A DNA stretch of 64,000 bases, from contig NZ_AQOV01000001.1 in assembly GCF_000365425.1 (NCBI RefSeq), forward strand, positions 1,240,001 to 1,304,000, read 5' to 3'. Shown one piece after another: positions 1 through 7,775 of this stretch. Under the pieces are notes generated by a model. That model did no database searches. It saw only the letters and a list, made by a program, of their open reading frames with translations, and was not told the DNA's origin. The stretch's first letter is position 1; each line of letters opens with the position of its first letter. Origin of the DNA: Methylomonas sp. MK1 (lineage in GTDB: Bacteria; Pseudomonadota; Gammaproteobacteria; Methylococcales; Methylomonadaceae). The position numbers and the translations under genes were made by a program.

Positions 1-625
1 GCCGATCGCTAACGGTTTCCCAAAAACCCAAGCGCTGAATATCGGCGAAGAAATCACCGACCGTGCGCTGCTGAAAATTGTAATAGTCACTTTGTTTTTT
101 TAAGCGCGCCATGGTCCGCGCCGGGTCCGCGCGCGGCCAATCGGACAGCATGACCACATAATCGCGATCCACCTTTTGCTGCTCCTGTTGCGGGGCTATG
201 ATCAGCGCTCCAAACAAGCCCTGTTGTTCCTGCATCCCGGAATGGCCGTGATACCAGTAGGTGCCGCTTTGCTTGATTTTAAATTGATAGGTAAAGGTCT
301 GGCCGGGCGCAATACCGTCGAAACTGATGCCCGGCACGCCGTCCATTTGGTAAGGCAGAATGATGCCGTGCCAGTGTATTGAAGTAGATTCTTTGAGTAG
401 ATTAGTGACTTGCAAGGTCACATCCTCGCCTTCCCGCCAATGCAAGGTAGGCGCCGGCAAAGCCTCGTCCGCGACCACGGCCTGCTGGGTGTCGCCAATC
501 AGATTGATCGATTTTTCCGAGATCGATAGACGATAAACATCGGCCTGGGTCCCGCTGGACACCAAGCTAGCCAGCAATAGCCAAGCCGCAGAATACCTAG
601 CGCCGGAGAAATCCCAATAGTGCAT
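1..625 (-). CDS. copA: Multicopper oxidase, copper-resistance CopA type (5' part only)
   Basis: Reading back from an ATG at 625-623, an open frame continues off the left edge, so only about 208 N-terminal residues are present. After an N-terminal hydrophobic stretch (WLLLASLVSSGTQA, a likely signal peptide) the protein shows the first cupredoxin domain with two copper-ligand motifs, HWHG and WYHGHSG. These are diagnostic for multicopper oxidases of the CopA/PcoA type, which oxidise Cu(I) in the periplasm and confer copper tolerance. The catalytic C-terminal copper motifs lie outside the window. Copper handling would fit a methanotroph, but that link is inference. The gap to the next upstream gene is about 150 bp and probably holds its promoter. 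Confidence 0.88.
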   Translation of the reverse strand, partial: MHYWDFSGARYSAAWLLLASLVSSGTQADVYRLSISEKSINLIGDTQQAVVADEALPAPTLHWREGEDVTLQVTNLLKESTSIHWHGIILPYQMDGVPGISFDGIAPGQTFTYQFKIKQSGTYWYHGHSGMQEQQGLFGALIIAPQQEQQKVDRDYVVMLSDWPRADPARTMARLKKQSDYYNFQQRTVGDFFADIQRLGFWETVSDR

Positions 626-778
626 AACACCTCATAAAGACCGATTAGCAGGTGTTTACTCTAACATTTTTAAAACTTTACTGAACGCCAACGCGGGTTT
701 TGCTGGTGACTAATTAGCGCGGCCGCAATATCGGTGCTCCCGCGTGCCGCAAGCTCGGTCAGGCTCTGGGTTACGGCG

Positions 779-1186
779 TTAATCGTCCAACACAAAGTCG
801 CGCGAATCGCGCATGCCTTCCAGAAAATTAAACAGCCGTTGCGGACTGATCAGACAGCCCGCCGCCGCTTTTCGGGGCATGATTTCCACCAGGACGCCCT
901 GTGCGGTCAGCTTGTTCAAGACTTGATACATGAAAAAATCCAGCGTCTCCGCCACCCCTATCATGTTTTCCCATTCGCCGACCGCCGCCTCGTCAGCGTA
1001 GCGCCGGTAGGGCCAGACCGGCAAGGTTTCGTGGCCGTCCACCACCCGCAAAATCCATTGCCGGCTTTCTTTCAAACCCCAGACTTCGTCCATTTCGACG
1101 ATGCGATACATAAAATATTCCAACAGATCTTCGTCGCTCATGGACTGAGCCGCATCATATTCTTCTTGGTAAGGTTCGTAGCGCAT
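779..1186 (-). CDS. DUF2750-type small cytoplasmic protein
   Basis: This acidic soluble protein of about 135 residues has the pattern I associate with DUF2750: a helical SDEDLLEYFMYRIVEMDEVWG segment, a LPVWPYRRYAD motif and an acidic C-terminus. No catalytic residues or membrane segments are visible and the function is unknown. I chose the ATG at 1186 because GGA lies eight bases upstream. A second in-frame ATG at 1213 would add nine residues but has no visible ribosome-binding site. It shares orientation with the downstream copA but is about 150 bp away. Confidence 0.75.
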   Translation of the reverse strand: MRYEPYQEEYDAAQSMSDEDLLEYFMYRIVEMDEVWGLKESRQWILRVVDGHETLPVWPYRRYADEAAVGEWENMIGVAETLDFFMYQVLNKLTAQGVLVEIMPRKAAAGCLISPQRLFNFLEGMRDSRDFVLDD

Positions 1187-1441
1187 GGTACCGATCCGGT
1201 AATGGAAAACCACATTGCAGCAATAATCGCACCACGGTAATCCGCCGTCAGCGAGCCCGCCAAACTCGGCGAATTGTCAGTTTTACGCGCAAATTTAGCG
1301 TATTGCTGCGCGTTGACTAATCGATTTATTGTCGCATAACCGACAAAACCCAAACCGATTGCCGCACAGCGCGTATTTAGCAAAAAAGCCCAATCGGATA
1401 AGTTGTATAGTTGGGGGCCTTTAGCATAAACAAGCAAACCC

Positions 1442-1705
1442 ATGAAATTACTGATACGCAATCTCCCCCGCACCACCACCGAAACCGAATTGCGGGCTAT
1501 GTTCGCGGAACACGGCAGCGTGCAATCCTGTTCGCTGGTGATGGACAAAGACACCAATAGCTCCAAAGGCTTTGGTTTTGTAGAGATGCCCAAAGCCGGC
1601 GAAGCCAAGGCCGCCATCAAAACCCTAAATGGTCTGGAAATGGACGGCAATCGCATTCGTGTGAAAAAGGCCGAAACCAACCCTGGCGAAGCCGCCGATG
1701 ACTAA
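1442..1705 (+). CDS. RRM-domain RNA-binding protein
   Basis: The 87-residue protein is essentially one RNA recognition motif. The RNP2 strand is LLIRNLP near the N-terminus and the RNP1 octamer is KGFGFVEM around residues 41-48, with the aromatic positions that stack on RNA. Such single-RRM proteins occur in cyanobacteria and many proteobacteria, often linked to cold or stress responses. The short C-terminal tail is acidic. The next gene overlaps its stop by eight bases, so the pair is probably translationally coupled. The RNA target cannot be read from the sequence. Confidence 0.93.
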   Translation: MKLLIRNLPRTTTETELRAMFAEHGSVQSCSLVMDKDTNSSKGFGFVEMPKAGEAKAAIKTLNGLEMDGNRIRVKKAETNPGEAADD

Positions 1706-1931
1706 ACCCGGCAAGCAAGATCCGCTGCATGGCATCACGCTGGAAACACTGCTGACCCGTTTGGTGGAAAAATACGGCTGGGCGGAATTGGCCAGCCGTA
1801 TCGACATTAATTGCTTTGCCAAAGACCCCAGCATTACCTCCAGTCTGAGGTTTTTGCGCAAGACGCCATGGGCAAGGCAGAAGGTAGAGGCGCTTTATTT
1901 GCAGAATTCGTGGGCAGAAAACCAAGACTAG
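1698..1931 (+). CDS. VF530-type (DUF2132) small DNA-binding protein
   Basis: This 77-residue protein carries the full signature of the VF530/DUF2132 family: [30 protein letters not shown], then [18 protein letters not shown]. Structures of this family show a small fold suggested to bind nucleic acid; the physiological role is unknown. It overlaps the RRM gene by eight bases, so an RNA-binding and a putative DNA-binding protein are probably made from one message. No signal peptide or membrane segment is present. Confidence 0.88.
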   Translation: MTKPGKQDPLHGITLETLLTRLVEKYGWAELASRIDINCFAKDPSITSSLRFLRKTPWARQKVEALYLQNSWAENQD

Positions 1932-1987
1932 TGTGTTATCGCCGATGAGGTCTTATTGGCCTCTCTTGGTGCCAAGTTCAATCCAAT

Positions 1988-2521
1988 CTAGCCGGCCTCT
2001 TCCACTATCGCTTTGATAGCCGACAAGCCCTGCTCAAACTGGCAGCCCACCATTTTGTCGCAATTCATGATCAGGCTCATGAGTTTGCCGATAAAGTTAT
2101 TTTTGCCGGACATACTCCAGACCACAACAGTATTTTCCCCAGCGGATTTGAAGGTAAACTCGGCGGTATTGCAGGCTTTAAACGGTTTAAGAAAATCCAG
2201 TTTGAAACGGATCAAGTCGTGCGGGCGACTCTCTACGATGGTCATACTGCCCTCGCCTACCTTGTTGTTGCCGGCCCAACTCATGTTGGCACCGGCACCG
2301 GCTTGCGGCCCGGAAAAGCTGTTTTTGGCATTGGGGTCAAGTTTGGCCCAGGGCGACCAAGCCTGCCAGTTCTGCAAATCGTTGATTTGGTTAAAAACCG
2401 TTGCCGGCGACGCGACCATACTGATGGACCGGGAAACCTGGAACGTATCCGGCTGTCTGCTGGCCAACGCCAAAACAATCAGAACAACAATTGCAATGAG
2501 GATCAGGATAATGTCAAACAT
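1988..2521 (-). CDS. Membrane-anchored SRPBCC (polyketide cyclase/START-like) protein
   Basis: Residues 1-20 form a strongly hydrophobic helix (ILILIAIVVLIVLALA). It is followed by an SRPBCC fold of about 150 residues with the typical ASPATVFNQINDLQNWQAWSPW start and later conserved strands. These proteins bind hydrophobic ligands in a deep cavity; the ligand here is unknown. A GGAGAG ribosome-binding site precedes the ATG. It lies 28 bp downstream of the DUF4239 gene on the same strand, so the two probably form an operon. Confidence 0.82.
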   Translation of the reverse strand: MFDIILILIAIVVLIVLALASRQPDTFQVSRSISMVASPATVFNQINDLQNWQAWSPWAKLDPNAKNSFSGPQAGAGANMSWAGNNKVGEGSMTIVESRPHDLIRFKLDFLKPFKACNTAEFTFKSAGENTVVVWSMSGKNNFIGKLMSLIMNCDKMVGCQFEQGLSAIKAIVEEAG

Positions 2522-2549
2522 GGCGAAACTCTCCGGTTGTTAAAAAATG

Positions 2550-3359
2550 CTAATGCCGGCTATCGGTGCGGCCATCATCGCGAATAGCACTCTGTAAGTC
2601 GATCATACTCTGCTGACTCACCCGGATTACGCCCCGATACGGCCGGTCCAAATCCAGAATAATGAACACCATGACCACAATCAGCCAGACCATGATGTAA
2701 GTGACAAACGATGTGCGATGCCCGGCCAGACCGTTGGTATAGCCCACCAGAGCGCCACTCATTACAAAAGTGATGTACAACAATCCCAGCACCAACTCGG
2801 GTACATGCCGATTCACCTCGGCATCGCGTTTCCCAAAATTGTCGATCAAATCGTTCAAGGCGGGGATAAACAATCCGGTGGTCACCGGACTGGGTGCCAG
2901 TTCATTCGCTTGCCGGGCGTAATCCCAAAGTTTCGCTTGCATACGTCCGGCCTCCGCAATCAGCGCCTCCCTCTGCCCACGCTGGGTTAGATCGACATAG
3001 CCGGTTCTGACCCGCAAATCCAGATAATTGCGTATTACGCCGCTGACTTCTGCACTGACTGACTTCGGCAATAATTGCGCACGCAAATAAGCGGTACCAA
3101 TGGCATTGGCTTCGTCGACCACCGCCTCACTCCGACTATCGTAGCGTTGTAAGGACAACGAGAAGGTAAAACCCAGCAACAATGCCAGAATGCCGAGTAA
3201 TGACCCGGAAATGGAATTGACATGGGCTTTGAAATTATCGTCCACCTTAGGCTTAATCCGTAAACCCAAGCGATAACCCAGCTCGATGGTCACTGCCATG
3301 GATCCCAGCAACACACAGGCAATCAATAAACTATCGATGTCGTACGTAATTTCATTCAT
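2550..3359 (-). CDS. Bestrophin-like DUF4239 membrane protein
   Basis: The 269-residue protein has about four membrane segments in two pairs: near residues 9-30 and 50-68 (SGSLLGILALLLGFTFSLSL), and near 185-205 and 215-235. A soluble loop of about 110 residues separates the pairs. This layout and the motif following SLSLQRYDSR, rich in EANAIGTAYLRAQ, match the DUF4239/bestrophin-like family. An ion-channel role is only suggested by distant bestrophin similarity. It is the promoter-proximal gene of a pair with the SRPBCC protein. Confidence 0.8.
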   Translation of the reverse strand: MNEITYDIDSLLIACVLLGSMAVTIELGYRLGLRIKPKVDDNFKAHVNSISGSLLGILALLLGFTFSLSLQRYDSRSEAVVDEANAIGTAYLRAQLLPKSVSAEVSGVIRNYLDLRVRTGYVDLTQRGQREALIAEAGRMQAKLWDYARQANELAPSPVTTGLFIPALNDLIDNFGKRDAEVNRHVPELVLGLLYITFVMSGALVGYTNGLAGHRTSFVTYIMVWLIVVMVFIILDLDRPYRGVIRVSQQSMIDLQSAIRDDGRTDSRH

Positions 3360-3717
3360 GACTTGAATTGGCGAAAGTACCTAAGGGTATTTGAACAAAC
3401 TGACCATTGGTTGATTATGGAGGACATGTAAAAATTTGTCATTCCCGCGTATTTCAGACGCTAGCTTTTTGATTTTACGGTTCTTGCGCATTGAACAGTG
3501 CGGAGATTAGGAATATTTGCAAATACCCCCTGGGCTACTCTGTTTGAACATGCTACCAGCCCAAAAACTGGGCAACGGCAAACCAGGCCAGTTCTCTACG
3601 CCGAATAGGTGTATAACTTCGCTTACGGGTTATTTCAAGTCGTTGGTGTTCACTGGCATACAGGCATCATTTTGATTATTCGCCGGACAAAACCATCAAT
3701 AATTCGGAGTAAACACC
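3360..3717. other. Intergenic stretch, no gene seen
   Basis: About 360 bp lie between the divergent DUF4239 gene and the small lysine-rich gene. I see no supported ORF and no strong hairpin followed by a T-run. It must hold promoters for both flanking genes, but I could not place them convincingly. A GGAG sequence near the right end is the ribosome-binding site of the next gene. Confidence 0.5.
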
Positions 3718-3822
3718 ATGAGCAAAGCGCAAAAAAGCAATAAGGAAACCAAAAAACAACCGGCCTTGAGCCCGAAAGAAAAAAAAGCCGCGAAAAAGGC
3801 CAAAAAAGAATCCGTGTCTTAA
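3718..3822 (+). CDS. 34-residue lysine-rich basic peptide
   Basis: A short frame opens with ATG eight bases after a clear GGAG and runs 34 codons to TAA. The product is about one third lysine, with an N-terminal MSKAQKSNKETKK segment and a SPKEKKAAKKAKKES tail. It has no hydrophobic residues able to form a core, so it is probably disordered and may bind nucleic acid. I have a general memory of similar small lysine-rich peptides in many proteobacteria, but know of no function. The strong ribosome-binding site and clean start favour a real gene. Confidence 0.6.
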   Translation: MSKAQKSNKETKKQPALSPKEKKAAKKAKKESVS

Positions 3823-3890
3823 TCCCCGCCTTTAGCCTAAGCGACCAGCGTAAATCCACACTGGTCTGCCGCCCTTCAAAAAAGCGCCCG

Positions 3891-4097
3891 TCATTCCAGT
3901 GCGATAGTCCCCTCAATACAATGGCTGATGCCTGCCGCAGGCGCTTCCAGAGTCATTTTCACGCTGATGCTTTCCGAACCGTTTAGTTTTCCGGTTTCCA
4001 GCGCTTTCGCCACTGCGTGTTCAATCTCGCGCTGCGAACTGATACCGACTGTTTTAAGAAATTTTCTGATTTCCATGTTGAATGTATCTTCGTTCAT
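3891..4097 (-). CDS. DUF6494-type small protein
   Basis: This protein of about 68 residues begins MNEDTFNMEIRKFLKTVGIS and continues with SQREIEHAVAKALETGKL, the pattern of the DUF6494 family. The rest is a short beta-rich tail. Function is unknown and no catalytic residues are evident. I chose the ATG at 4097 because AGGTG lies six bases upstream; a GTG three codons earlier overlaps that ribosome-binding site and is less likely. It lies downstream of litR on the same strand, separated by about 210 bp. Confidence 0.72.
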   Translation of the reverse strand: MNEDTFNMEIRKFLKTVGISSQREIEHAVAKALETGKLNGSESISVKMTLEAPAAGISHCIEGTIALE

Positions 4098-4307
4098 GCC
4101 GTTCACCTACTAGCGGGTTGATTAAATGATTGGGGGCAAATGGGTTGCCGCGTGTCGGTCTGTAGTAGCTTGTGAGAAAAGCTCTTGATCGAACTAAAAA
4201 AGTTCTTGGAATATCCCTAACCCTTTCAACGTTTCTGCCTGACCGAAGTTCGGCAAGCAGCTGGCACCGGATCATCTCCAGCAAGTTGTCTGGATTTAGC
4301 CTGTAAA

Positions 4308-5210
4308 TCAGTTGGACAACTGCTGTTGCTGAGCTTTGGCGTTGAAATGATCGATATCGGTGATCAATTCGCAGTTGCTCAAATCGTTTTGCAATTGCGC
4401 ATAGTAAAAATAAGCCCCACTGCCGCCCAGCCATACCTTGGTAGCCTCGCTGTTGACCGAATCTATTATCAGCTGTAATTCATCGAGGGTTACTTGCTCC
4501 GGCGGAGTCTTTACCAATCCCATGACGATCACGTCCGGCTTCAAGTGCTGGCAGGCCTCGATAATATCCTTGGCCGGCAAGTCCGCACCCAAATAATAGC
4601 AGTTGTAGCCCTGATTGGCAGCGATCAAGCAGCTCACCAAAATCCCGAATTCATGCGGATCGCCGCTAGGAGTGGCAAACAGCATGCCCGGATTATTTTT
4701 AGAGTGATGATGCAAATTGTTCACCATGCTCAACACAATCCGTTTGATGCAACTGGAAAACATGTGCTCCTGGGCGATGTTCAATTTACCGTCGTGCCAA
4801 AGTTCGCCCACGGTTTGCAAGGCCGGCAACAAAATGTCTCTGGCGTAGTCCAATGGCTCGGCAGCGATCAGAGCCTTCTTCAACAACTGCTCGCAACGTT
4901 CGATTCGGTAGTGTTTCAACGACTCGATGATCTGCGCCAACAGCGGCGATTGCTCTTCTGACGGTTGAACACTGACTTGTTTCTGAAAATCTTGTAGCTG
5001 CTGGTTGTCCAGGGTAGCCAGCTTGCCGATGGGATGGCCCTTTCGGGTCAGATTGACCAACAGCGTCAATTTTTCCAAATCCTGTTGAGAATAGAAACGC
5101 CGCCCGGTGCTGTTCCGCGCCGGCATGATGCAGGCGTAGCGACGTTCCCAGGCTCTTAGTGTTTCCGCTGTTAATCCGGTTAAGGAGGTAATCGCTTTAA
5201 TTGAGTACAT
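4308..5210 (-). CDS. litR: LitR/CarH-type MerR regulator with cobalamin-binding light-sensor domain
   Basis: Residues 3-70 form a MerR winged helix-turn-helix (TAETLRAWERRY). They are followed by a four-helix cap and a Rossmann-like B12-binding domain. Key CarH features are retained: the W-x9-EH motif (W138, H139, E148, H149) and a DPHEFG segment whose H186 matches the lower-axial cobalt ligand. In CarH/LitR proteins adenosylcobalamin holds the tetramer on DNA in the dark, and light breaks the Co-C bond and releases repression. By these residues this is the B12-binding class, unlike the P. putida PplR proteins. It is divergent from a sigma-factor gene 91 bp away, and an operator-like repeat overlaps its start codon. 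Confidence 0.88.
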   Translation of the reverse strand: MYSIKAITSLTGLTAETLRAWERRYACIMPARNSTGRRFYSQQDLEKLTLLVNLTRKGHPIGKLATLDNQQLQDFQKQVSVQPSEEQSPLLAQIIESLKHYRIERCEQLLKKALIAAEPLDYARDILLPALQTVGELWHDGKLNIAQEHMFSSCIKRIVLSMVNNLHHHSKNNPGMLFATPSGDPHEFGILVSCLIAANQGYNCYYLGADLPAKDIIEACQHLKPDVIVMGLVKTPPEQVTLDELQLIIDSVNSEATKVWLGGSGAYFYYAQLQNDLSNCELITDIDHFNAKAQQQQLSN

Positions 5211-5227
5211 TGTTCAACTTTTGTATA
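5204..5227. promoter_or_regulatory. Candidate LitR/PplR direct-repeat operator over the litR start
   Basis: On the plus strand AGTACA and TGTATA are separated by exactly 12 bases. Compared with the direct repeat reported for P. putida PplR1 (TRTACA-N12-TGTAYA, recalled from the literature) this matches 11 of 12 positions. One half-site overlaps the litR ATG. The other ends ten bases upstream of a TTGACA box on the sigma-factor side. Binding here could repress both genes. This is a motif match only. Confidence 0.5.
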
Positions 5228-5236
5228 GAAAATACT

Positions 5237-5274
5237 TTGACAAACATTCTACATTCTAGTAAGTTATTTGCCAA
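5237..5274. promoter_or_regulatory. Divergent sigma-70-type promoters between litR and the sigma-factor gene
   Basis: For litR (minus strand) a TTGGCA at 5274-5269 and a TAGAAT at 5251-5246 are 17 bases apart, a near-consensus promoter. For the plus strand there is a consensus TTGACA at 5237-5242, but the best -10 at 17-base spacing (TAAGTT) is poor. A plus-strand promoter with a good -35 and weak -10 would suit an activated or anti-repressed gene. A tandem CATTCTA CATTCTA repeat (5245-5258) sits between the elements. Confidence 0.5.
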
Positions 5275-5301
5275 CAACTTAAATAACCAAGTGAATTGAT
5301 T

Positions 5302-6561
5302 ATGTCCAACTTAGCCACATTGCCAATCGATAGCGAGATGGATTCGGTAACAGAATCCCAACCCAACTCACTTGCCGTTCAAGTTGAACAGGCCAGGCAG
5401 ACTCTGCTAGCGTTATTGCTGGAAAACAAGCAGACCAACGCTTTGATAATCAACAGATTTTTGCACGACCTCAATTCAGGCGTGGACTGCTCGGATCTGA
5501 TCGTCGCCAAGAACTCTGAAGACTATAAAAGGCTGCTGCAATTATTGGTCAACAGCCAGGCGGCAAATAAAAACAATCCAGTCCTTTATGTCGAGAATAA
5601 CGGACAGGACAAAGTTGTACAAGCCGAGAATGTTGTACAACTTATGGGTTCGGAATTCGCGCAACAATCCTTGGTGGCTCGTTCGGTTAATCGGTTGTTG
5701 TACAGCCTGCACTTGTTACCGGTATTTTTGATGGACAGTGCGGCCCAAGCAGACGGCGTATTGACCGCCGAAACCGAAGACAGCGCAGATTTCAAAAAAC
5801 GCCTGGGCAAAGCCAAACGGGAATTGAGAAGCTTGCGCCAACAAATGATCTCCGCCAACACCGGCCTGGTGGCCTTCGTTGCTCACAAGTACAAAACCAG
5901 CAATTTGAGCTTTGAAGATTTGATGCAGGAAGGTTTGGTGGGCTTGATTAAAGCGGTGGATAGATTCGACCCTGATCGCGGCATCTGTTTTTCGACTTAT
6001 GCCATCTATTGGATCAGACAGGCCATATCCCGCCTGATAGTCAAACAAGAAAAAATTGTCCGTTTGCCGGTAGCGCTGGCTGAAAAAGCCGCCACCGTGT
6101 TCGAGGCCATGCGCAGTTGCTACCTTAAATATGAGCGCTGGCCGAGCATCGCCGAATTAAAACTTGCTTGCGATTTGTCGGAGCAAGAGATTAAAACCAT
6201 CAGCAGCTACTATCAGGCCACCCACTCTCTGGACGCCTCGATAGGTGATGATGACGATAACCTGGAATTGATGGCAAAAATGCAGCAGCATCAATTCAGT
6301 CTGCCACTCGATGAACTAATTGATCAGGATCTGGCTCAATATGTCGACAAAGCAGTTGCTTCGCTACCGGAAAAACAGGCGGCGATTTTAACCATGCGTT
6401 TCGGTCTGCGCGATCATACGGAAATGACCTTGCAGGCAGTAGCGGATCAGCTGCATGTTACTCGGGAGAGAGTCAGGCAAATTCAAAATGAAGCATTAAA
6501 AAAACTGAAACAACAATTTGGCTTTGACCTTATGCTATTTCTCGAACCCAAGGATGGCTAA
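5302..6561 (+). CDS. RpoD-like (group 2) sigma-70 factor with long unique N-terminus
   Basis: From about residue 170 the protein has region 2 (SFEDLMQEGLVGLIKAVDRF, then RGICFSTYAIYWIRQAI), region 3 (VRLPVALAEKAATVFEAM) and a region 4 helix-turn-helix (ADQLHVTRERVRQIQNEAL). This is a complete RpoD/RpoS-like factor, not an ECF sigma. The first 170 or so residues match nothing I recognise and lack an obvious region 1.1. I took the ATG at 5302; an in-frame TTG two codons earlier is less likely, and neither has a good ribosome-binding site. The divergent litR gene suggests light control. Its regulon is unknown. Confidence 0.87.
   Translation: MSNLATLPIDSEMDSVTESQPNSLAVQVEQARQTLLALLLENKQTNALIINRFLHDLNSGVDCSDLIVAKNSEDYKRLLQLLVNSQAANKNNPVLYVENNGQDKVVQAENVVQLMGSEFAQQSLVARSVNRLLYSLHLLPVFLMDSAAQADGVLTAETEDSADFKKRLGKAKRELRSLRQQMISANTGLVAFVAHKYKTSNLSFEDLMQEGLVGLIKAVDRFDPDRGICFSTYAIYWIRQAISRLIVKQEKIVRLPVALAEKAATVFEAMRSCYLKYERWPSIAELKLACDLSEQEIKTISSYYQATHSLDASIGDDDDNLELMAKMQQHQFSLPLDELIDQDLAQYVDKAVASLPEKQAAILTMRFGLRDHTEMTLQAVADQLHVTRERVRQIQNEALKKLKQQFGFDLMLFLEPKDG
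5616..5639. promoter_or_regulatory. Perfect PplR/LitR-type direct repeat inside the sigma-factor gene
   Basis: Two TGTACA hexamers lie exactly 12 bases apart, matching all positions of the TRTACA-N12-TGTAYA repeat recalled for P. putida PplR1. Each hexamer sits within a longer TTGTACAA. The site is about 315 bases into the sigma-factor coding sequence and encodes two VVQ triplets. It could be an auxiliary operator that loops to the site at the litR start about 412 bp away, or a coincidence of codon use. Confidence 0.4.
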
Positions 6562-6611
6562 CAATAACAATCATTGACCCAGGTCAGGCTAACACTACAA
6601 GAGGAGTGATT

Positions 6612-7775
6612 ATGTCATCAGAAAAACAAAACACCAGTAAGCAAACGCCGCAGTCCGACTGGAAGTTGGAATTGGATAAGCAGTGGAAGCAAGTCTCTAC
6701 TAAAGCGGGCGACTTCTTTAACGATCACAAGAGTATGTTTACGTTAACCAATATCGCCGCTGCCGTGGGTGGCACCTTGACCGTCGTCTGGCTGGCCAGC
6801 GGGGTTTATATAGTGGACCAGGGTAATCGCGGGGTGGTAAGTCGCTTCGGAGCGTATTCCGAGACCACCTTGCCCGGTCCGCATTGGCACATTCCGGCGC
6901 CTATCGAAAGCGTCGCCAACGTTAACGTAGAACAACAACGCTTTATCGAAGTTGGCTATACCGATTCCAGCCGGGTTAACAAATCAGCTGTTATTCCGCA
7001 AGAATCATTGATGCTGACCAGTGACGAAAACATTATTACCGTGCGCCTGGCCGTGCAGTATCAGATTAATAACGCCCGCGACTACTTGTTTAACGTGAAA
7101 AACAACGAAAACACGTTGAAGCAATTGACTGAAAGCGTGGAGCGCGCGGTGATCGGTCGCAACAATATGGACTTCGTCTTAACCGAAGGGCGCAGTCAAA
7201 TCGTCGCAGAGATTAAAGAACAAATTCAGGAAGCGATGGACGGCTACAAAGCCGGTATCAGCATCGCTAGCGTCAACCTACAAGACGCGCAGCCGCCCGA
7301 GGAAGTGCAAGGTGCGTTCGAGGATGCGATTCGGGCCAGAGAAGACAAGCAACGCTTGATCAACGAAGCCGAAGCCTACAGCAACGAAGTGATTCCTAAA
7401 GCGCGCGGCGCGGCTTCCAGAATTATTCAAGAAGCGGAAGCCTACGAAGCCGAGAAAGTAGCCAAAGCCAAAGGTGAAACCGAACGGTTCGATCAGTTGC
7501 TGGTGGAATACGAAAAAAGCCCTGCCATCACCCGTAAACGTTTGTACTTGGAAGCCAAGGAAAAACTGTACAGCAGCACCAACAAAATCATGCTGAACGA
7601 TGATCAATCCAGCCCGATGATGTACATGCCTTTGCCGCAAACCGTCACGCAACATGCACAGCCAGCCGCCAGCCATACGGAACCGGAACTTAGCTCCGAA
7701 CCGCACAACGGCGACAAAAATGGCGTTCGCAAATCAACCGGCAACGAATTACGTCCTAGCAGGAGCAAACAATGA
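6612..7775 (+). CDS. hflK: HflK, SPFH-family subunit of the FtsH-regulating complex
   Basis: This 387-residue protein has a cytoplasmic N-terminus and one membrane helix near residues 48-68 (IAAAVGGTLTVVWLASGVYI). The band-7/SPFH domain starts VDQGNRGVVSRFGAY, followed by a long charged helical region (residues about 240-320). HflK and HflC form a membrane cage around FtsH and tune its proteolysis. The ATG at 6612 has AGGAG five bases upstream; a GTG two codons earlier overlaps less well. The C-terminal tail of about 45 residues is polar and low in complexity. hflC overlaps it by four bases. Confidence 0.93.
   Translation: MSSEKQNTSKQTPQSDWKLELDKQWKQVSTKAGDFFNDHKSMFTLTNIAAAVGGTLTVVWLASGVYIVDQGNRGVVSRFGAYSETTLPGPHWHIPAPIESVANVNVEQQRFIEVGYTDSSRVNKSAVIPQESLMLTSDENIITVRLAVQYQINNARDYLFNVKNNENTLKQLTESVERAVIGRNNMDFVLTEGRSQIVAEIKEQIQEAMDGYKAGISIASVNLQDAQPPEEVQGAFEDAIRAREDKQRLINEAEAYSNEVIPKARGAASRIIQEAEAYEAEKVAKAKGETERFDQLLVEYEKSPAITRKRLYLEAKEKLYSSTNKIMLNDDQSSPMMYMPLPQTVTQHAQPAASHTEPELSSEPHNGDKNGVRKSTGNELRPSRSKQ

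Noticed and set aside
734..1240. 168-codon plus-strand frame opposite the DUF2750 gene
   Set aside because: It is a shadow frame of a gene with recognisable family motifs; its own product has no domain.
1138..1925. Minus-strand frames overlapping the RRM and VF530 genes
   Set aside because: Both plus-strand genes have clear family signatures, so these are shadows.
3840..3875. GACCAG/CTGGTC inverted repeat after the lysine-rich gene as a terminator
   Set aside because: The stem is six bases with a long loop and no T-run follows.
5211..5301. Cobalamin riboswitch upstream of litR
   Set aside because: The gap is only 91 bp and has no B12-box; promoter elements and a direct repeat explain it better.
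5644..6561. Alternative start of the sigma factor at the internal ATG after the perfect repeat
   Set aside because: The upstream 114 codons look like normal coding sequence and no promoter with proper spacing is seen; kept only as a question in the findings.
6575..6586. TGACC-CA-GGTCA dyad before hflK
   Set aside because: Only five-base arms in a short gap; too common by chance to call an operator.
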